Assembly (NCBI GenBank): GCA_017390475.1
Contig: JAFPBO010000013.1
Span: forward strand, 186,001 to 250,000
Length of the DNA: 64,000 bases
Origin: Loktanella sp.
GTDB taxonomy: Bacteria; Pseudomonadota; Alphaproteobacteria; Rhodobacterales; Rhodobacteraceae
Direction: 5' to 3'
The translations under genes and the position numbers were made by a program. The notes below the pieces were generated by a model, which had not been told where the DNA came from, searched no databases, and worked only from the letters and a program-made list of their open reading frames with translations. The number at the start of each line of letters is the position of its first letter. Positions within the stretch are counted from its first letter, which is position 1. This document shows, piece after piece, positions 55,083-63,723 of the stretch.

Positions 55083-55122
55083 CATCTTCTTTTTTTCCAA
55101 AAATACTCCCCGCGCGGAGCGC
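55083..55122 (-). repeat. 3'-end repeat element, copy E (minus strand)
   Basis: On the minus strand the element begins two bases after the apt stop: GCGCTCCGCGCGGGGAGTAT followed by TTTTGGAAAAAAAGAAGATG. CTCC and GGAG pair over six bases ahead of TATTTTT, so it is a plausible apt terminator. The second half agrees with copy D, and the final GAAGATG agrees with copies A to C. Confidence 0.75.
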
Positions 55123-55123
55123 A

Positions 55124-55654
55124 TTAAGTTCCTTCAAAAGCGCACAGGCTATGCACCTGCATCCCAAGTTTTGCCAACCTTTCAGCGCCACCAAGGTCCG
55201 GCAGGTCGATGATGAAGGCGCAGCCGATCACCTCTGCCCCCAGCCGTTCGATCAGCCTGATCCCGGCCTCGGCGGTGCCGCCGGTCGCGAGCAGATCATC
55301 GACCAGCAGGACCTTTTCACCCTGTTGCAGGGCGTCGTCGTGCAATTCCATCACCGCCTCGCCATATTCCAGCTGATAGGCTTGGGTGATGGTCTTGCCG
55401 GGCAATTTACCTTGTTTGCGGATCGGCACGAAACCGACCGAGAGTTGATGCGCGATCGCACCGCCGAGGATGAAGCCGCGCGCCTCTAATCCCACGACCT
55501 TGTCGATGGGGGTGCCAGCATAGGGATGCAGTAGTTGGTCAATCGCCATGCGAAAGCCGCGCGCATCGCTGAAGAGTGTCGTCACATCGCGGAACATGAT
55601 CCCTTCATGCGGGAAATCGGGGATCGTGCGGATGTAATCGCGGACGGTCTTCAT
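55124..55654 (-). CDS. apt: Adenine phosphoribosyltransferase
   Basis: Apt joins adenine with PRPP to make AMP. The 176-residue product has the PRPP loop [20 protein letters not shown], the adenine-loop region [17 protein letters not shown] and the N-terminal [18 protein letters not shown]. Its start overlaps the mtnP stop by four bases (ATGA). MtnP releases adenine from methylthioadenosine and Apt recycles it, so the two are consecutive steps made from one message. Normal length. Confidence 0.97.
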   Translation of the reverse strand: MKTVRDYIRTIPDFPHEGIMFRDVTTLFSDARGFRMAIDQLLHPYAGTPIDKVVGLEARGFILGGAIAHQLSVGFVPIRKQGKLPGKTITQAYQLEYGEAVMELHDDALQQGEKVLLVDDLLATGGTAEAGIRLIERLGAEVIGCAFIIDLPDLGGAERLAKLGMQVHSLCAFEGT

Positions 55655-56541
55655 GGGGCGGCTTTCGTAAGGACGCGTCCGGCGACGGCGTCGAGTTTGG
55701 CAACAAGGGCAAGGTCACGTTTGTCGGGGGCGGTCATCACCGCATGATCCAGCGCACGGTCGCAGCCATGCGGGCAGGGCGCGCGATTGCTGCCCAGCAG
55801 GTCCGGCAGGCGGGTGATCAGGTCGCGTGCTTTGGTGCCGTTGCCTTGCAGAGTCGCGATGATCGCGGTGATATCGACCGCGCCGTGGTCAGGATGCCAG
55901 CTGTCATAATCGGTGATCATCGCGACAGAGGCATAGCAAATCTCGGCCTCGCGGGCGAGTTTTGCTTCGGGCATATTGGTCATGCCGATCACGTCACAGC
56001 CCCAGCTGCGATAGAGTTTGCTTTCCGCCATGGATGAAAACTGCGGCCCTTCCATTGCGAGGTAGGTGCCGCCGCGGTGGACCTTGATGCCTGCCGCCTT
56101 TGCCGCTGTTTCGCACGCCTCTGACAGCCTTGGGCAGGTCGGATGGGCGAGGCTGACATGCGCCACGCAACCCGTGCCGAAAAAGGATTTGTCGCGCGCG
56201 AAGGTCCGGTCGATGAATTGATCGACGATGACGAAATCGCCGGGCGCCATGTCTTCGCGGAAGGACCCGCAGGCGCTGACGCTGATGATATCGGTGACAC
56301 CCAGCCGTTTCAGCGCGTCGATATTGGCGCGATACGGCACTGTCGTTGGCGAATGCACATGGCCGCGCCCGTGCCGTGGCAGGAATGCCATTTTCACGCC
56401 CTGCAATATGCCGGTCAGAATCGCATCCGATGGCGTACCCCATGGGCTGTCGACATGGACCCATGCGGCATCCTGCAAGCCATCCATATCGTAAATGCCG
56501 GAACCGCCGATGATTGCGAGATAGGTTTCCTGTGTCATCAT
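55651..56541 (-). CDS. mtnP: S-methyl-5'-thioadenosine phosphorylase MtnP
   Basis: MtnP splits methylthioadenosine (from polyamine or homoserine-lactone synthesis) into adenine and methylthioribose-1-phosphate. The 296-residue product has the phosphate-binding [49 protein letters not shown] and the substrate segment [19 protein letters not shown]. The ATG at 56541 shares its A with the upstream stop (TGATG); a second ATG at 56538 is also possible. It is between the flavin reductase gene and apt. No further methionine-salvage genes are present here. Confidence 0.95.
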   Translation of the reverse strand: MMTQETYLAIIGGSGIYDMDGLQDAAWVHVDSPWGTPSDAILTGILQGVKMAFLPRHGRGHVHSPTTVPYRANIDALKRLGVTDIISVSACGSFREDMAPGDFVIVDQFIDRTFARDKSFFGTGCVAHVSLAHPTCPRLSEACETAAKAAGIKVHRGGTYLAMEGPQFSSMAESKLYRSWGCDVIGMTNMPEAKLAREAEICYASVAMITDYDSWHPDHGAVDITAIIATLQGNGTKARDLITRLPDLLGSNRAPCPHGCDRALDHAVMTAPDKRDLALVAKLDAVAGRVLTKAAP

Positions 56542-57146
56542 CACTCTCCCGGGCGGGTCAGGCTGAACAGCTCGCGCACCACCGCGTAATCGCGATAGCC
56601 GAGGCGGGACAGCGGGTTGAAGGTTGTCACATCGAAGATACCGTCGACCAGGCAATTGTCGCGGATATGCACGCCGGTGACCTCGCCAAAGACCGCGAAA
56701 TTGGCGGCACCGGGCAGGGTCACGATCTGGGTCAGTTTGCATTCCAGCGTGGCCGGGGCCTGTGCCACGCGCGCGCAGTGAATCGTTTCGCATTCAACTT
56801 TGTCGATTCCTGCCAGCGCGAATTCATCTGTTTCACGTTCCCACGGGCCAGATGTCTGGTTCATGACATCGCGCATCGCATATTCCACAATATTGACCGC
56901 AAAAACCCCGGTTTCACGAATATTGCCGACACTATCCTTGGTGCCGTCGCGGTCGGGTTTGGTACTGGTCGAGGCGAACATCACTTGCGGCGGTTCATAG
57001 GCCACGGCGTTGAAAAACGAATAGGGTGCAAGGTTATCGCGCCCATCCGCGCCACGTGTCGCGATCCAGCCGATGGGCCGCGGGCTGACGATGGCATTGA
57101 ACGGGTTATGCGGCAGATTATGGCCGTCTTTGGGCATATAAAACAT
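56541..57146 (-). CDS. Flavin reductase-like FMN-binding protein
   Basis: These split-barrel flavin proteins reduce FMN or form part of small oxygenase systems. The 201-residue product starts MFYMPKDGHNLPHNPFNAIV and has the family segments SPRPIGWIATRGADGRDNLA, PYSFFNAVAYEPPQVMFAST and NFAVFGEVTGVHIRDNCL. ATG 57146 is chosen because the longer frame to 57233 runs into the divergent GNAT gene. It overlaps mtnP by one base. A link to methylthioadenosine salvage is suggested only by the operon. Confidence 0.88.
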   Translation of the reverse strand: MFYMPKDGHNLPHNPFNAIVSPRPIGWIATRGADGRDNLAPYSFFNAVAYEPPQVMFASTSTKPDRDGTKDSVGNIRETGVFAVNIVEYAMRDVMNQTSGPWERETDEFALAGIDKVECETIHCARVAQAPATLECKLTQIVTLPGAANFAVFGEVTGVHIRDNCLVDGIFDVTTFNPLSRLGYRDYAVVRELFSLTRPGE

Positions 57147-57216
57147 CAAGGGGACCTTTTCCTGACAACGCCCAAGGGGTAGCGTGGCCGGACATTCTTG
57201 GCCAGATGAAAGACGC

Positions 57217-57732
57217 ATGCAAAGACTATCCATTACCCTGGCCCGCGAATCTGCCGATGATTACTGGGAGGCGGAAGCGCTGTATGATCTGTGCTTTTCG
57301 CCCGGCCGCACCGCGCTGTCATCCTATCGTCTGCGCGAGGATGTGCTGCCGTTGACGGACCTCTGCTGGACCGCGCGTGATCCGGATGGTGTGCTGGCAG
57401 GCGTGATCCGTTGCTGGCCCTGCTATGTAGGCGATACGCCTGTCGTGTTGCTTGGGCCGGTTGCTGTCCATCCGACGCGGCAGGGCGAAGGTATTGCCGG
57501 GCTGCTGATCTATCGCGTCATGGATATGGCACAGCAAAATGGCTGGACGCGGATCCTGCTGGTGGGCGATCTGCCTTATTACAGTCGGTTTGGCTTTCAC
57601 CGGCTGACCGGGGTCGAGATGCCCCCCCCCACCAACCCGGACCGGGTGCTGGGGCTTGATCTGGTCACAGACGCCTGGGACCGGATCAGCGGAATTGTGC
57701 GCAAGGCGGATGATTGCATTTCGCCGCAATGA
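57217..57732 (+). CDS. GNAT N-acetyltransferase (YhbS-like)
   Basis: The 171-residue product (MQRLSITLARESADDYWEAE) has the GNAT fold with the acetyl-CoA loop HPTRQGEGIAGLLIYRVMDM. It continues GWTRILLVGDLPYYSRFGFH, the YhbS-type C-terminus. ATG 57217 leaves a 70-base divergent gap to the flavin reductase gene. The following EcsC gene starts 15 bases after its stop and may be co-transcribed. The substrate is unknown. Confidence 0.88.
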   Translation: MQRLSITLARESADDYWEAEALYDLCFSPGRTALSSYRLREDVLPLTDLCWTARDPDGVLAGVIRCWPCYVGDTPVVLLGPVAVHPTRQGEGIAGLLIYRVMDMAQQNGWTRILLVGDLPYYSRFGFHRLTGVEMPPPTNPDRVLGLDLVTDAWDRISGIVRKADDCISPQ

Positions 57733-57747
57733 CCCCATTTAAATGAC

Positions 57748-58548
57748 ATGGACAAAGATATTGCCATGGATGCTCTGACCCCGCTCGTGGTGCCTGCGCC
57801 GCTGGATGACGACGCGCATGCGCGGATCGCGAGCCTTGCTGCTCGGCAAAAAAAGGCCAATGGCGTGATGATGAAGGCGATCACCTTTGTCGGTGGTCAG
57901 GTTGAGGATGGGCTGAAAGTCCTGCCCAAATCGGTCCGCAAGCAGTTGAACGATGTGACCCGCCACGGCCTGCGCCGCAGTTATGATGTCGCGGCCCTGT
58001 CGCGCGGCGGATTGGGCGCGCGCTTTGGGTCGGATCAGGCGCATCGTGTCGTGGGCACGATCTCTGGTGCGATTGGTGGTTTCGGCGGCCTGCCGACGGC
58101 ATTGGCGGAATTGCCTGTGGCCACCACATTGATCTTTCGCGCCGTGCTGCATGTCGCGGCGGAATACGGTGAGGACCCGACATCAGACGAGACGCGGATG
58201 GAATGTCTGGCCGTTTTTGGATCAGGCGGGCCGGGCACGGCGGATGACGGTGTCGATACCGCCTTTATCGGCGCGCGGATCAGTCTTTCAGGTGCGGCGG
58301 TCAATACGCTGATCAGCCGTGTCGCGCCAAAATTCGCTGCCGTCTTGTCGCAGAAACTGGCGGCCCAGACGGTGCCGGTACTGGGGGCCTTCGCCGGGGC
58401 GGGCACTAATTATGCATTCGTTAATTATTATGTTGCCTTGGCTCACGTGCATTTCGGCCTGCGCCAGCTTGCCCGCGAACATGGCGAACAGGCGGTGCTT
58501 GACGAATTCCACCGCGTGCTTGCGGCGGGGCGCCTGCCTCAGACCTGA
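57748..58548 (+). CDS. EcsC family protein
   Basis: EcsC-family proteins are poorly understood; the name comes from the third gene of a Bacillus ABC transporter locus. The 266-residue product has the family features GTISGAIGGFGGLPTALAEL, PVATTLIFRAVLHVAAEYGE, MECLAVFGSGGPG and a C-terminal Gly/Ala-rich hydrophobic stretch (VPVLGAFAGAGTNYAFVNYY). Hydrophobic regions could dip into the membrane. ATG 57748 or 57766 may be the start. Its 3' end overlaps ptsP tail-to-tail by ten bases. No transporter is nearby. Confidence 0.85.
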   Translation: MDKDIAMDALTPLVVPAPLDDDAHARIASLAARQKKANGVMMKAITFVGGQVEDGLKVLPKSVRKQLNDVTRHGLRRSYDVAALSRGGLGARFGSDQAHRVVGTISGAIGGFGGLPTALAELPVATTLIFRAVLHVAAEYGEDPTSDETRMECLAVFGSGGPGTADDGVDTAFIGARISLSGAAVNTLISRVAPKFAAVLSQKLAAQTVPVLGAFAGAGTNYAFVNYYVALAHVHFGLRQLAREHGEQAVLDEFHRVLAAGRLPQT

Positions 58549-60779
58549 TAGACCAGCCAGTCGCTGACCGCGCGGCGCACGGATTGGTCGCCTTTGGCGA
58601 TGGCGGCATCCATCATGGCCTTGACCTCTGTCAGATCAACGCGGCGCAGCATATGTTTGACCGGCCCGACAGAGGCAGGGCGCATCGACAAGGTGCGCAA
58701 GCCAAGGGCGGCAAAGCATAAAGCCTCTACCGGGCGCCCGGCGTCTTCGCCGCAGAACGACAAAGGCGTATCGGCGGCGGCGCAGCGGTCGATCACGTGC
58801 TTTACCAAAGCCAGAAAACTGATGTCGAGCGTGTCATAGCGCCGGCGCACCCGTTCATTTTCGCGGTCGGCGGCAAAGAAGAACTGTTTGAGATCGTTGC
58901 CACCAATGGAAATGAAATCAGCTTCTTCAAAAAACACATCCGGCGCAAAGGCGAGCGACGGGGTTTCCAGCATTGCGCCCACTTCGATCTTGGCGGGGAT
59001 CGGATGACCCAGCCTGATCTCGCGTTCGACGGCCTTGTCCATTTCCGCCTTTGCGTCGCGGAATTCGGAAATCTGCGTGATAAACGGGAACATCACCGCC
59101 AAGGGTCGCCCGGCAGAGCCGCGCAGCAAGGCCTGCAATTGCATCCGCAACACGCCGGGTTTGTCCAGCCCAACCCGGATCGCGCGCCAGCCCATCGCCG
59201 GGTTGGGCTCGTCATTGGGTTTCATGTAGGGCAGCACCTTGTCTGACCCGATATCCAGCGTGCGGAACGCCACCCGGCGTCCATCCGCGGCATTCAGTAC
59301 CCGGTCATAAAGCGCCGAAAGCTCGCCGCGCTTGGGCATCTGATTGCGGATCAGGAACTGCAATTCGGTGCGGAACAGCCCGACCCCTTCGGCGCCTGAT
59401 CCGGCCAGCGATGGCAGATCGGCAATCAGCCCCGCGTTCATCTGCAAGGAAATCAGCGCGCCGCATTTGGTTTCCGCTGGCAGATCGCGGATCGAGGCAT
59501 AGCGTTCCTGCGCCCTTGCCTGCATGGCGATCTTGTCGCGGAATGCGTTCTGGACCGTTTCGTCGGGGCGCAGATGCACGATGCCCTGATCGCCATCGAC
59601 AAGGATCGTATCGCCGTTCAGTGCTTCGCGGGTGATGCTCTTGGCGTTGATCACCAGCGGGATGGCCCAGGCGCGGGCGACAATCGTAGCGTGGCTGCCA
59701 ACGCTGCCTTCTTCCAGTATGATCCCGCGCAGTTTCTTGCCATACTCCAGCAATTCCCCCGGCCCGATATTGCGCGCAACAAGGATCGGATCATCCGGCA
59801 TATCGGTGCGGTCTTCGCCCTGACCGGTCAGGATGCGCAGTAACCGGTTCGAGAGATCGTCGAGGTCATGCAGGCGTTCGCGCAGATAGGGATCAGGCGA
59901 TTTCGACAGCCGCGCGCGGGCGAGAGATTGTTCTTTTTCCACCGCGGCCTCGGCTGACAGCCCGCTTTGGACATCATCCTGCATGCGGCGCATCCAGCCG
60001 CTGGAATTGGCGAACATGCGGTAGGCTTCCAGCACCTGCACCTGTTCAACATCAACGGACCGCGCGCCCAGAAGCATGTTATCCACCGATTTGCGCAAGG
60101 TTTCGACGGCGTCGTTCAGCCGTGCTTTTTCCTTTTCGGGATCGTCAGAAATGGGGTTGGTCACCACGACACGCGGTTCATGCAGATAAACCCGGCCCGC
60201 GCTGGTGCCTTCCTGTCCGACGGTGCCGCGAAAGATGACGGGTTTCTGATGCAACGCCGACAAGGCAGCACCTTCGCCGACGAAAGCGCCAAGTTCGGTC
60301 ATCTCTGCAATGACCATCGCCACGATTTCGAGTGCATAGACCTCGTCCGGGGTCATGATCCGTTCGGTCTTGGTCTGGACAACCAGCACACCCAGCACAT
60401 CGCCCAGACGCTGGATCGGCACACCACAAAAGGACGAATAGCGTTCCTCGCCCGTTTCAGGCATGTAGCGAAAGCCTTTTTCGGCGGGGGCATTGGCGGT
60501 GTTGACGATGCTGCCGCTTTTCGCCGTGCGGCCAACCAGACCTTCGCCCAACCGCATCCGGGTCTGGTGGACTGAGTCCTGTTCCAGACCCTGCGTGGCG
60601 CAGAGTTCCAGCGTTTCGGAATCGCGGAACAGATAGATCGAACAGACCTCTGCCTCCATCGACGAGGCGATCAGGTCCACAACACGGTCCAGCCGTGCCT
60701 GGCCTTCGCTATGGCTGGCAAGCGCTTCGCGCAACCGGCCCAGCAGTTTGCGGCTTTCGCTTTCTGACCGTTCTGGCAT
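58539..60779 (-). CDS. ptsP: PEP-protein phosphotransferase PtsP (Enzyme I-Ntr)
   Basis: PtsP starts the nitrogen phosphotransfer chain (PtsP to NPr to EIIA-Ntr), a regulatory pathway linked to nitrogen, potassium and PHB control. The 746-residue product has an N-terminal GAF domain (about 20-165), the HPr-binding region and the phosphorylated His363 in EEGSVGSHATIVARAW. The C-terminal PEP-binding barrel has FRTLDIGSDKVLPYM, GLFRTELQFLI and the active Cys in SFCGEDAGRP. It lies 35 bases downstream of lysC on the same strand, an order common in alphaproteobacteria. Confidence 0.96.
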   Translation of the reverse strand: MPERSESESRKLLGRLREALASHSEGQARLDRVVDLIASSMEAEVCSIYLFRDSETLELCATQGLEQDSVHQTRMRLGEGLVGRTAKSGSIVNTANAPAEKGFRYMPETGEERYSSFCGVPIQRLGDVLGVLVVQTKTERIMTPDEVYALEIVAMVIAEMTELGAFVGEGAALSALHQKPVIFRGTVGQEGTSAGRVYLHEPRVVVTNPISDDPEKEKARLNDAVETLRKSVDNMLLGARSVDVEQVQVLEAYRMFANSSGWMRRMQDDVQSGLSAEAAVEKEQSLARARLSKSPDPYLRERLHDLDDLSNRLLRILTGQGEDRTDMPDDPILVARNIGPGELLEYGKKLRGIILEEGSVGSHATIVARAWAIPLVINAKSITREALNGDTILVDGDQGIVHLRPDETVQNAFRDKIAMQARAQERYASIRDLPAETKCGALISLQMNAGLIADLPSLAGSGAEGVGLFRTELQFLIRNQMPKRGELSALYDRVLNAADGRRVAFRTLDIGSDKVLPYMKPNDEPNPAMGWRAIRVGLDKPGVLRMQLQALLRGSAGRPLAVMFPFITQISEFRDAKAEMDKAVEREIRLGHPIPAKIEVGAMLETPSLAFAPDVFFEEADFISIGGNDLKQFFFAADRENERVRRRYDTLDISFLALVKHVIDRCAAADTPLSFCGEDAGRPVEALCFAALGLRTLSMRPASVGPVKHMLRRVDLTEVKAMMDAAIAKGDQSVRRAVSDWLVYQV

Positions 60780-60814
60780 AGGTCCCCCGATATCCAGCGG
60801 ACCGATCTGTCGGA

Positions 60815-62053
60815 TCAGTTCGCCTTGTCCAAATCAAATGCATCATGCAGGGCCTGCACGGCAAGTTCCATGTATTTCCTGTCGATCAGCACAGAAATCT
60901 TGATCTCGGAGGTTGTAATGACCTTGATGTTGATCCCCTCTGCCGAGAGCACCTTGAACATTTTCGCAGCCACACCGGTATGGCTGCGCATCCCGATGCC
61001 GACGACGCTGACCTTGCAGACACCTTCATCGGCGACCAGATCGTGGAAATTGATCGCACCTGACGCCTTGGCATCCTGCATTGCCTTTTCGGCGCGCAAA
61101 ACCTGATCCTTGGGGCAGGAAAAGGTCATATCGGTGCGACCTTCCTCGGATATGTTCTGCACGATCATATCGACGTTCACCCCGGCCTCTGACAGCGGGC
61201 CAAAGATCGCGGCGGCAATGCCGGGGCGGTCAGCGACCGAGATCAGGGTCATTTTCGCCTCGTCGCGGGAATAGGCGACACCGGCCACAACATTGGATTC
61301 CATGATTTCCTCCTCATCGCAGACCAGCGTTCCGGCGCTGTCCGATGGTTCTTCAAATGATGACAGCACCCGCAGGCGCACTTTATAGCGCATCGCCAGT
61401 TCGACGGACCGTGTTTGCAGGACCTTGGCCCCAAGCGAGGCCAGTTCCAGCATTTCCTCGAACGAAATCTTATCCAGCTTGCGCGCCTTGGATGTGATCC
61501 GGGGATCGGTGGTATAGACCCCGTCCACATCCGTGTAGATATCGCAACGTTCCGCACCAAAGGCGGCGGCAAAGGCAACGGCCGTGGTATCCGACCCGCC
61601 ACGCCCCAAAGTGGTGATCCGTCCGGCAGCGCTGACGCCCTGGAACCCGGCGACCACAGCCACCTTCATGCCTTCGCCGAATTTGGCGGTGATGTTCCTG
61701 GTCGGGATTTCCTCGATCCGGGCGCTTGCATGGGCATCTGTCGTCAGAACCGGCACCTGCCAGCCTTGCCAGCTACGCGCGGGGATATCCATTTCCTGCA
61801 AGCGCAAAGCCATCAACCCGGCGGTGACGTTTTCACCTGATGACACGATCGCATCATATTCGCGCGCATCATAAAGCGGGGATGTTTCCGACACCCAGCC
61901 CACCAGTTCATTGGTCTTGCCCGACATAGCCGAGACGATGACGATCACGTCATAGCCATTGGCGACCTCCAAAGCGACCCGTTTGGCCGCCCGCGCGATC
62001 CGGTCCAGATTGGCGACCGAGGTGCCGCCGAATTTCATCACAAGCGTGGGCAT
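60815..62053 (-). CDS. lysC: Aspartate kinase
   Basis: LysC phosphorylates aspartate in the first step toward lysine, threonine, methionine and diaminopimelate. The 412-residue product has the kinase motif KFGGTS (7-12), GRGGSDTTAVAFAAAFGAER and YTDVDGVYTTDPR. Two C-terminal ACT domains for allosteric control follow (MTLISVADRPGIAAAIFGPL and KVSVVGIGMRSHTGVAAKMF). This single-subunit form without a fused homoserine dehydrogenase is usual in the group. It heads a likely lysC-ptsP transcript. Confidence 0.97.
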   Translation of the reverse strand: MPTLVMKFGGTSVANLDRIARAAKRVALEVANGYDVIVIVSAMSGKTNELVGWVSETSPLYDAREYDAIVSSGENVTAGLMALRLQEMDIPARSWQGWQVPVLTTDAHASARIEEIPTRNITAKFGEGMKVAVVAGFQGVSAAGRITTLGRGGSDTTAVAFAAAFGAERCDIYTDVDGVYTTDPRITSKARKLDKISFEEMLELASLGAKVLQTRSVELAMRYKVRLRVLSSFEEPSDSAGTLVCDEEEIMESNVVAGVAYSRDEAKMTLISVADRPGIAAAIFGPLSEAGVNVDMIVQNISEEGRTDMTFSCPKDQVLRAEKAMQDAKASGAINFHDLVADEGVCKVSVVGIGMRSHTGVAAKMFKVLSAEGINIKVITTSEIKISVLIDRKYMELAVQALHDAFDLDKAN

Positions 62054-62122
62054 GGGTCATCCTTGCAACCGTGGCATTTTGTCCGCGCGTGTCTACTGGG
62101 GCGCGGTGTAAAGCGCAATTGC

Positions 62123-62767
62123 TTAGTAAGGGTGCGCCTGGCCGTCCCAGGTCTCAAAACAGCCCGTATTCGCAAGGCCAAGCGCAGCAAAGCGGCCAAT
62201 CAACCCGGTGGCGCTTTCGTCCACACTGATCTCGGCAGCAGCGCCGCCCATATCCGTGCGCACCCAGCCCGGATGATAAATGCCGACACTGATGCCTTCG
62301 GGTTTCAGGTCCGTCGCCAGATTTCGGCCAAGGTTCAACGCGGCAGCCTTGCTCGCGCGGTAAATGTAGCTGCCGCCCGGCGCGCGTGTATGCGACGCCA
62401 TCTGCGAAGAGATGATCGCGATCTTGCCTGCTTTCGCACGGCGCAGATGCGGCAGAAATGCCTGAACGGTCAGGAACACACCGGTAACATTGGTAGCAAA
62501 ACCATCAGCCCACATCTGCGCAGGATAGCCATCGGTCAGTGACTGGCCTTTGTCAGCATAGACACCCGCATTGCACACCAGCAGATCAATCGCCATGTCA
62601 CCCATGCGCGCAGCCAGATCAGCCACAGACGCCGGATCGGTCACGTCAAGCCTGTGCAGATCACCCGGGCCGCGCTGCGTGCCGGTCACCGTTGCCCCAT
62701 CGGCGTGATACTGGTCGAATATCGCTTTGCCGATGCCGCGATTGGCACCTGTGATCAGGACATGCAT
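62123..62767 (-). CDS. Short-chain dehydrogenase/reductase
   Basis: The 214-residue product is a compact SDR with the cofactor motif TGANRGIGKAI near residue 6, the NAG motif (VCNAGVYADKG), the catalytic Ser in IISSQMASHTRAPGGS and the YxxxK pair in YRASKAAALN. The HPGWVRTDMGG segment after the active site is typical. It lies six bases downstream of the DUF1178 gene on the same strand. The specific substrate cannot be predicted; resemblance to the C-factor/CsgA-like SDR subgroup is only general. Confidence 0.9.
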   Translation of the reverse strand: MHVLITGANRGIGKAIFDQYHADGATVTGTQRGPGDLHRLDVTDPASVADLAARMGDMAIDLLVCNAGVYADKGQSLTDGYPAQMWADGFATNVTGVFLTVQAFLPHLRRAKAGKIAIISSQMASHTRAPGGSYIYRASKAAALNLGRNLATDLKPEGISVGIYHPGWVRTDMGGAAAEISVDESATGLIGRFAALGLANTGCFETWDGQAHPY

Positions 62768-62773
62768 TTGCGG

Positions 62774-63163
62774 TCAGTTCGCTTTCTTGGCAGGGATAAA
62801 GGGCAGCGGCAGTACAGGAATGCCATCCTCGGCCAGCTTGCGCGCCTCTGCCAGATTTGCCTCGCCATAGATCGGGCGGTCGGGGATCAGCCCGTCATGC
62901 ATGTCGCGGGCCTCTTTCACGAAAGACTTGCCGACATAGTCAGCACTGCTTTCAATCTTCTTGCGCAGCGCGGCGATCTGATTCGTCGCTGGGGCAGGGG
63001 CTGTCGCAATCGCCGGGGCCATCACCGATTTGCTGACCAAAGTGGACCCGCAGATCGTGCATGACACCATCTTGCCTGCCACCAGCTTGTCAAAAGCATC
63101 GCCGGACTGAAACCAGCTTTCAAACTGATGGTTCTGGTCGCATTTGAGGTGGAAACGGATCAT
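62774..63163 (-). CDS. DUF1178 family protein
   Basis: The 129-residue product starts MIRFHLKCDQNHQFESWF and carries two potential metal-binding Cys pairs: C8 with neighbouring His, and CTIC (in MVSCTICGST). An Ala/Pro linker follows, then the helix ALRKKIESSADYVGKSFVKE and IYGEANLAEARKLAEDGIPV. This is the DUF1178 pattern of alpha- and betaproteobacteria. The function is unknown. The Cys layout suggests a small zinc ribbon. Confidence 0.88.
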   Translation of the reverse strand: MIRFHLKCDQNHQFESWFQSGDAFDKLVAGKMVSCTICGSTLVSKSVMAPAIATAPAPATNQIAALRKKIESSADYVGKSFVKEARDMHDGLIPDRPIYGEANLAEARKLAEDGIPVLPLPFIPAKKAN

Positions 63164-63219
63164 GCCTGCGGATCTTTCTGTGATCCCGTATATTTAGGGT
63201 TTTCAGCCGTGACTGCAAG

Positions 63220-63690
63220 TCAGCGCAATTTGCCGGGATCAAAGTTTGCCACAATCTGACACAGGCCAGGCTCGTCCAGTTTACGCACGGCCTTTTCAAG
63301 GCTGAACCACTTGCGGCGACGCTGGTGCTGTTCTGGCCAGTCGGTCAGCACATGCGACACATGCAACGGATAAACCATCGCAACAATCGGCGCGCTTCTG
63401 TGGCGCAAGGGCTTGATATAGCTGTAAACCCCAAGGCAGATATCCAGCGCCTCGCCGCGCAGCCCGGCCTCTTCATAGGCTTCCATCGCGGCAGCAGCAG
63501 CAGGCGTCTGGTTATGCATCGGCCAGCCTTTGGGCAAAATCCAGCGGCCCCGGGTGCGGCTGGTCACCAGACAGATCTGCACCTTGTCATTCTTGACCCG
63601 CCAGCAAAGTGCGGCGAATTGTGCGCGCACATCCGTCTTGCGTCCGGTGCGGAATTTGAGGGCCATTTGCTGCGCAGGTATGTTCACCAT
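63220..63690 (-). CDS. Nudix hydrolase
   Basis: Nudix enzymes hydrolyse nucleoside diphosphates linked to another moiety. The 156-residue product has the fold entry AALCWRVKNDKVQICLVTSR, RGRWILPKGWPMHNQTPAAA and the closing MEAYEEAGLRG. In the Nudix box the first Glu is Gln and the REU Arg is Met, while the catalytic EE pair is kept. That is a divergent box of the DipP/NUDT type. ATG 63690 is chosen over an in-frame TTG at 63699. It is divergent from the last gene of the window, with 33 bases between. Confidence 0.88.
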   Translation of the reverse strand: MVNIPAQQMALKFRTGRKTDVRAQFAALCWRVKNDKVQICLVTSRTRGRWILPKGWPMHNQTPAAAAAMEAYEEAGLRGEALDICLGVYSYIKPLRHRSAPIVAMVYPLHVSHVLTDWPEQHQRRRKWFSLEKAVRKLDEPGLCQIVANFDPGKLR

Positions 63691-63723
63691 GGTCCCCAAT
63701 TTGATCTACCTTATATAACGCGC

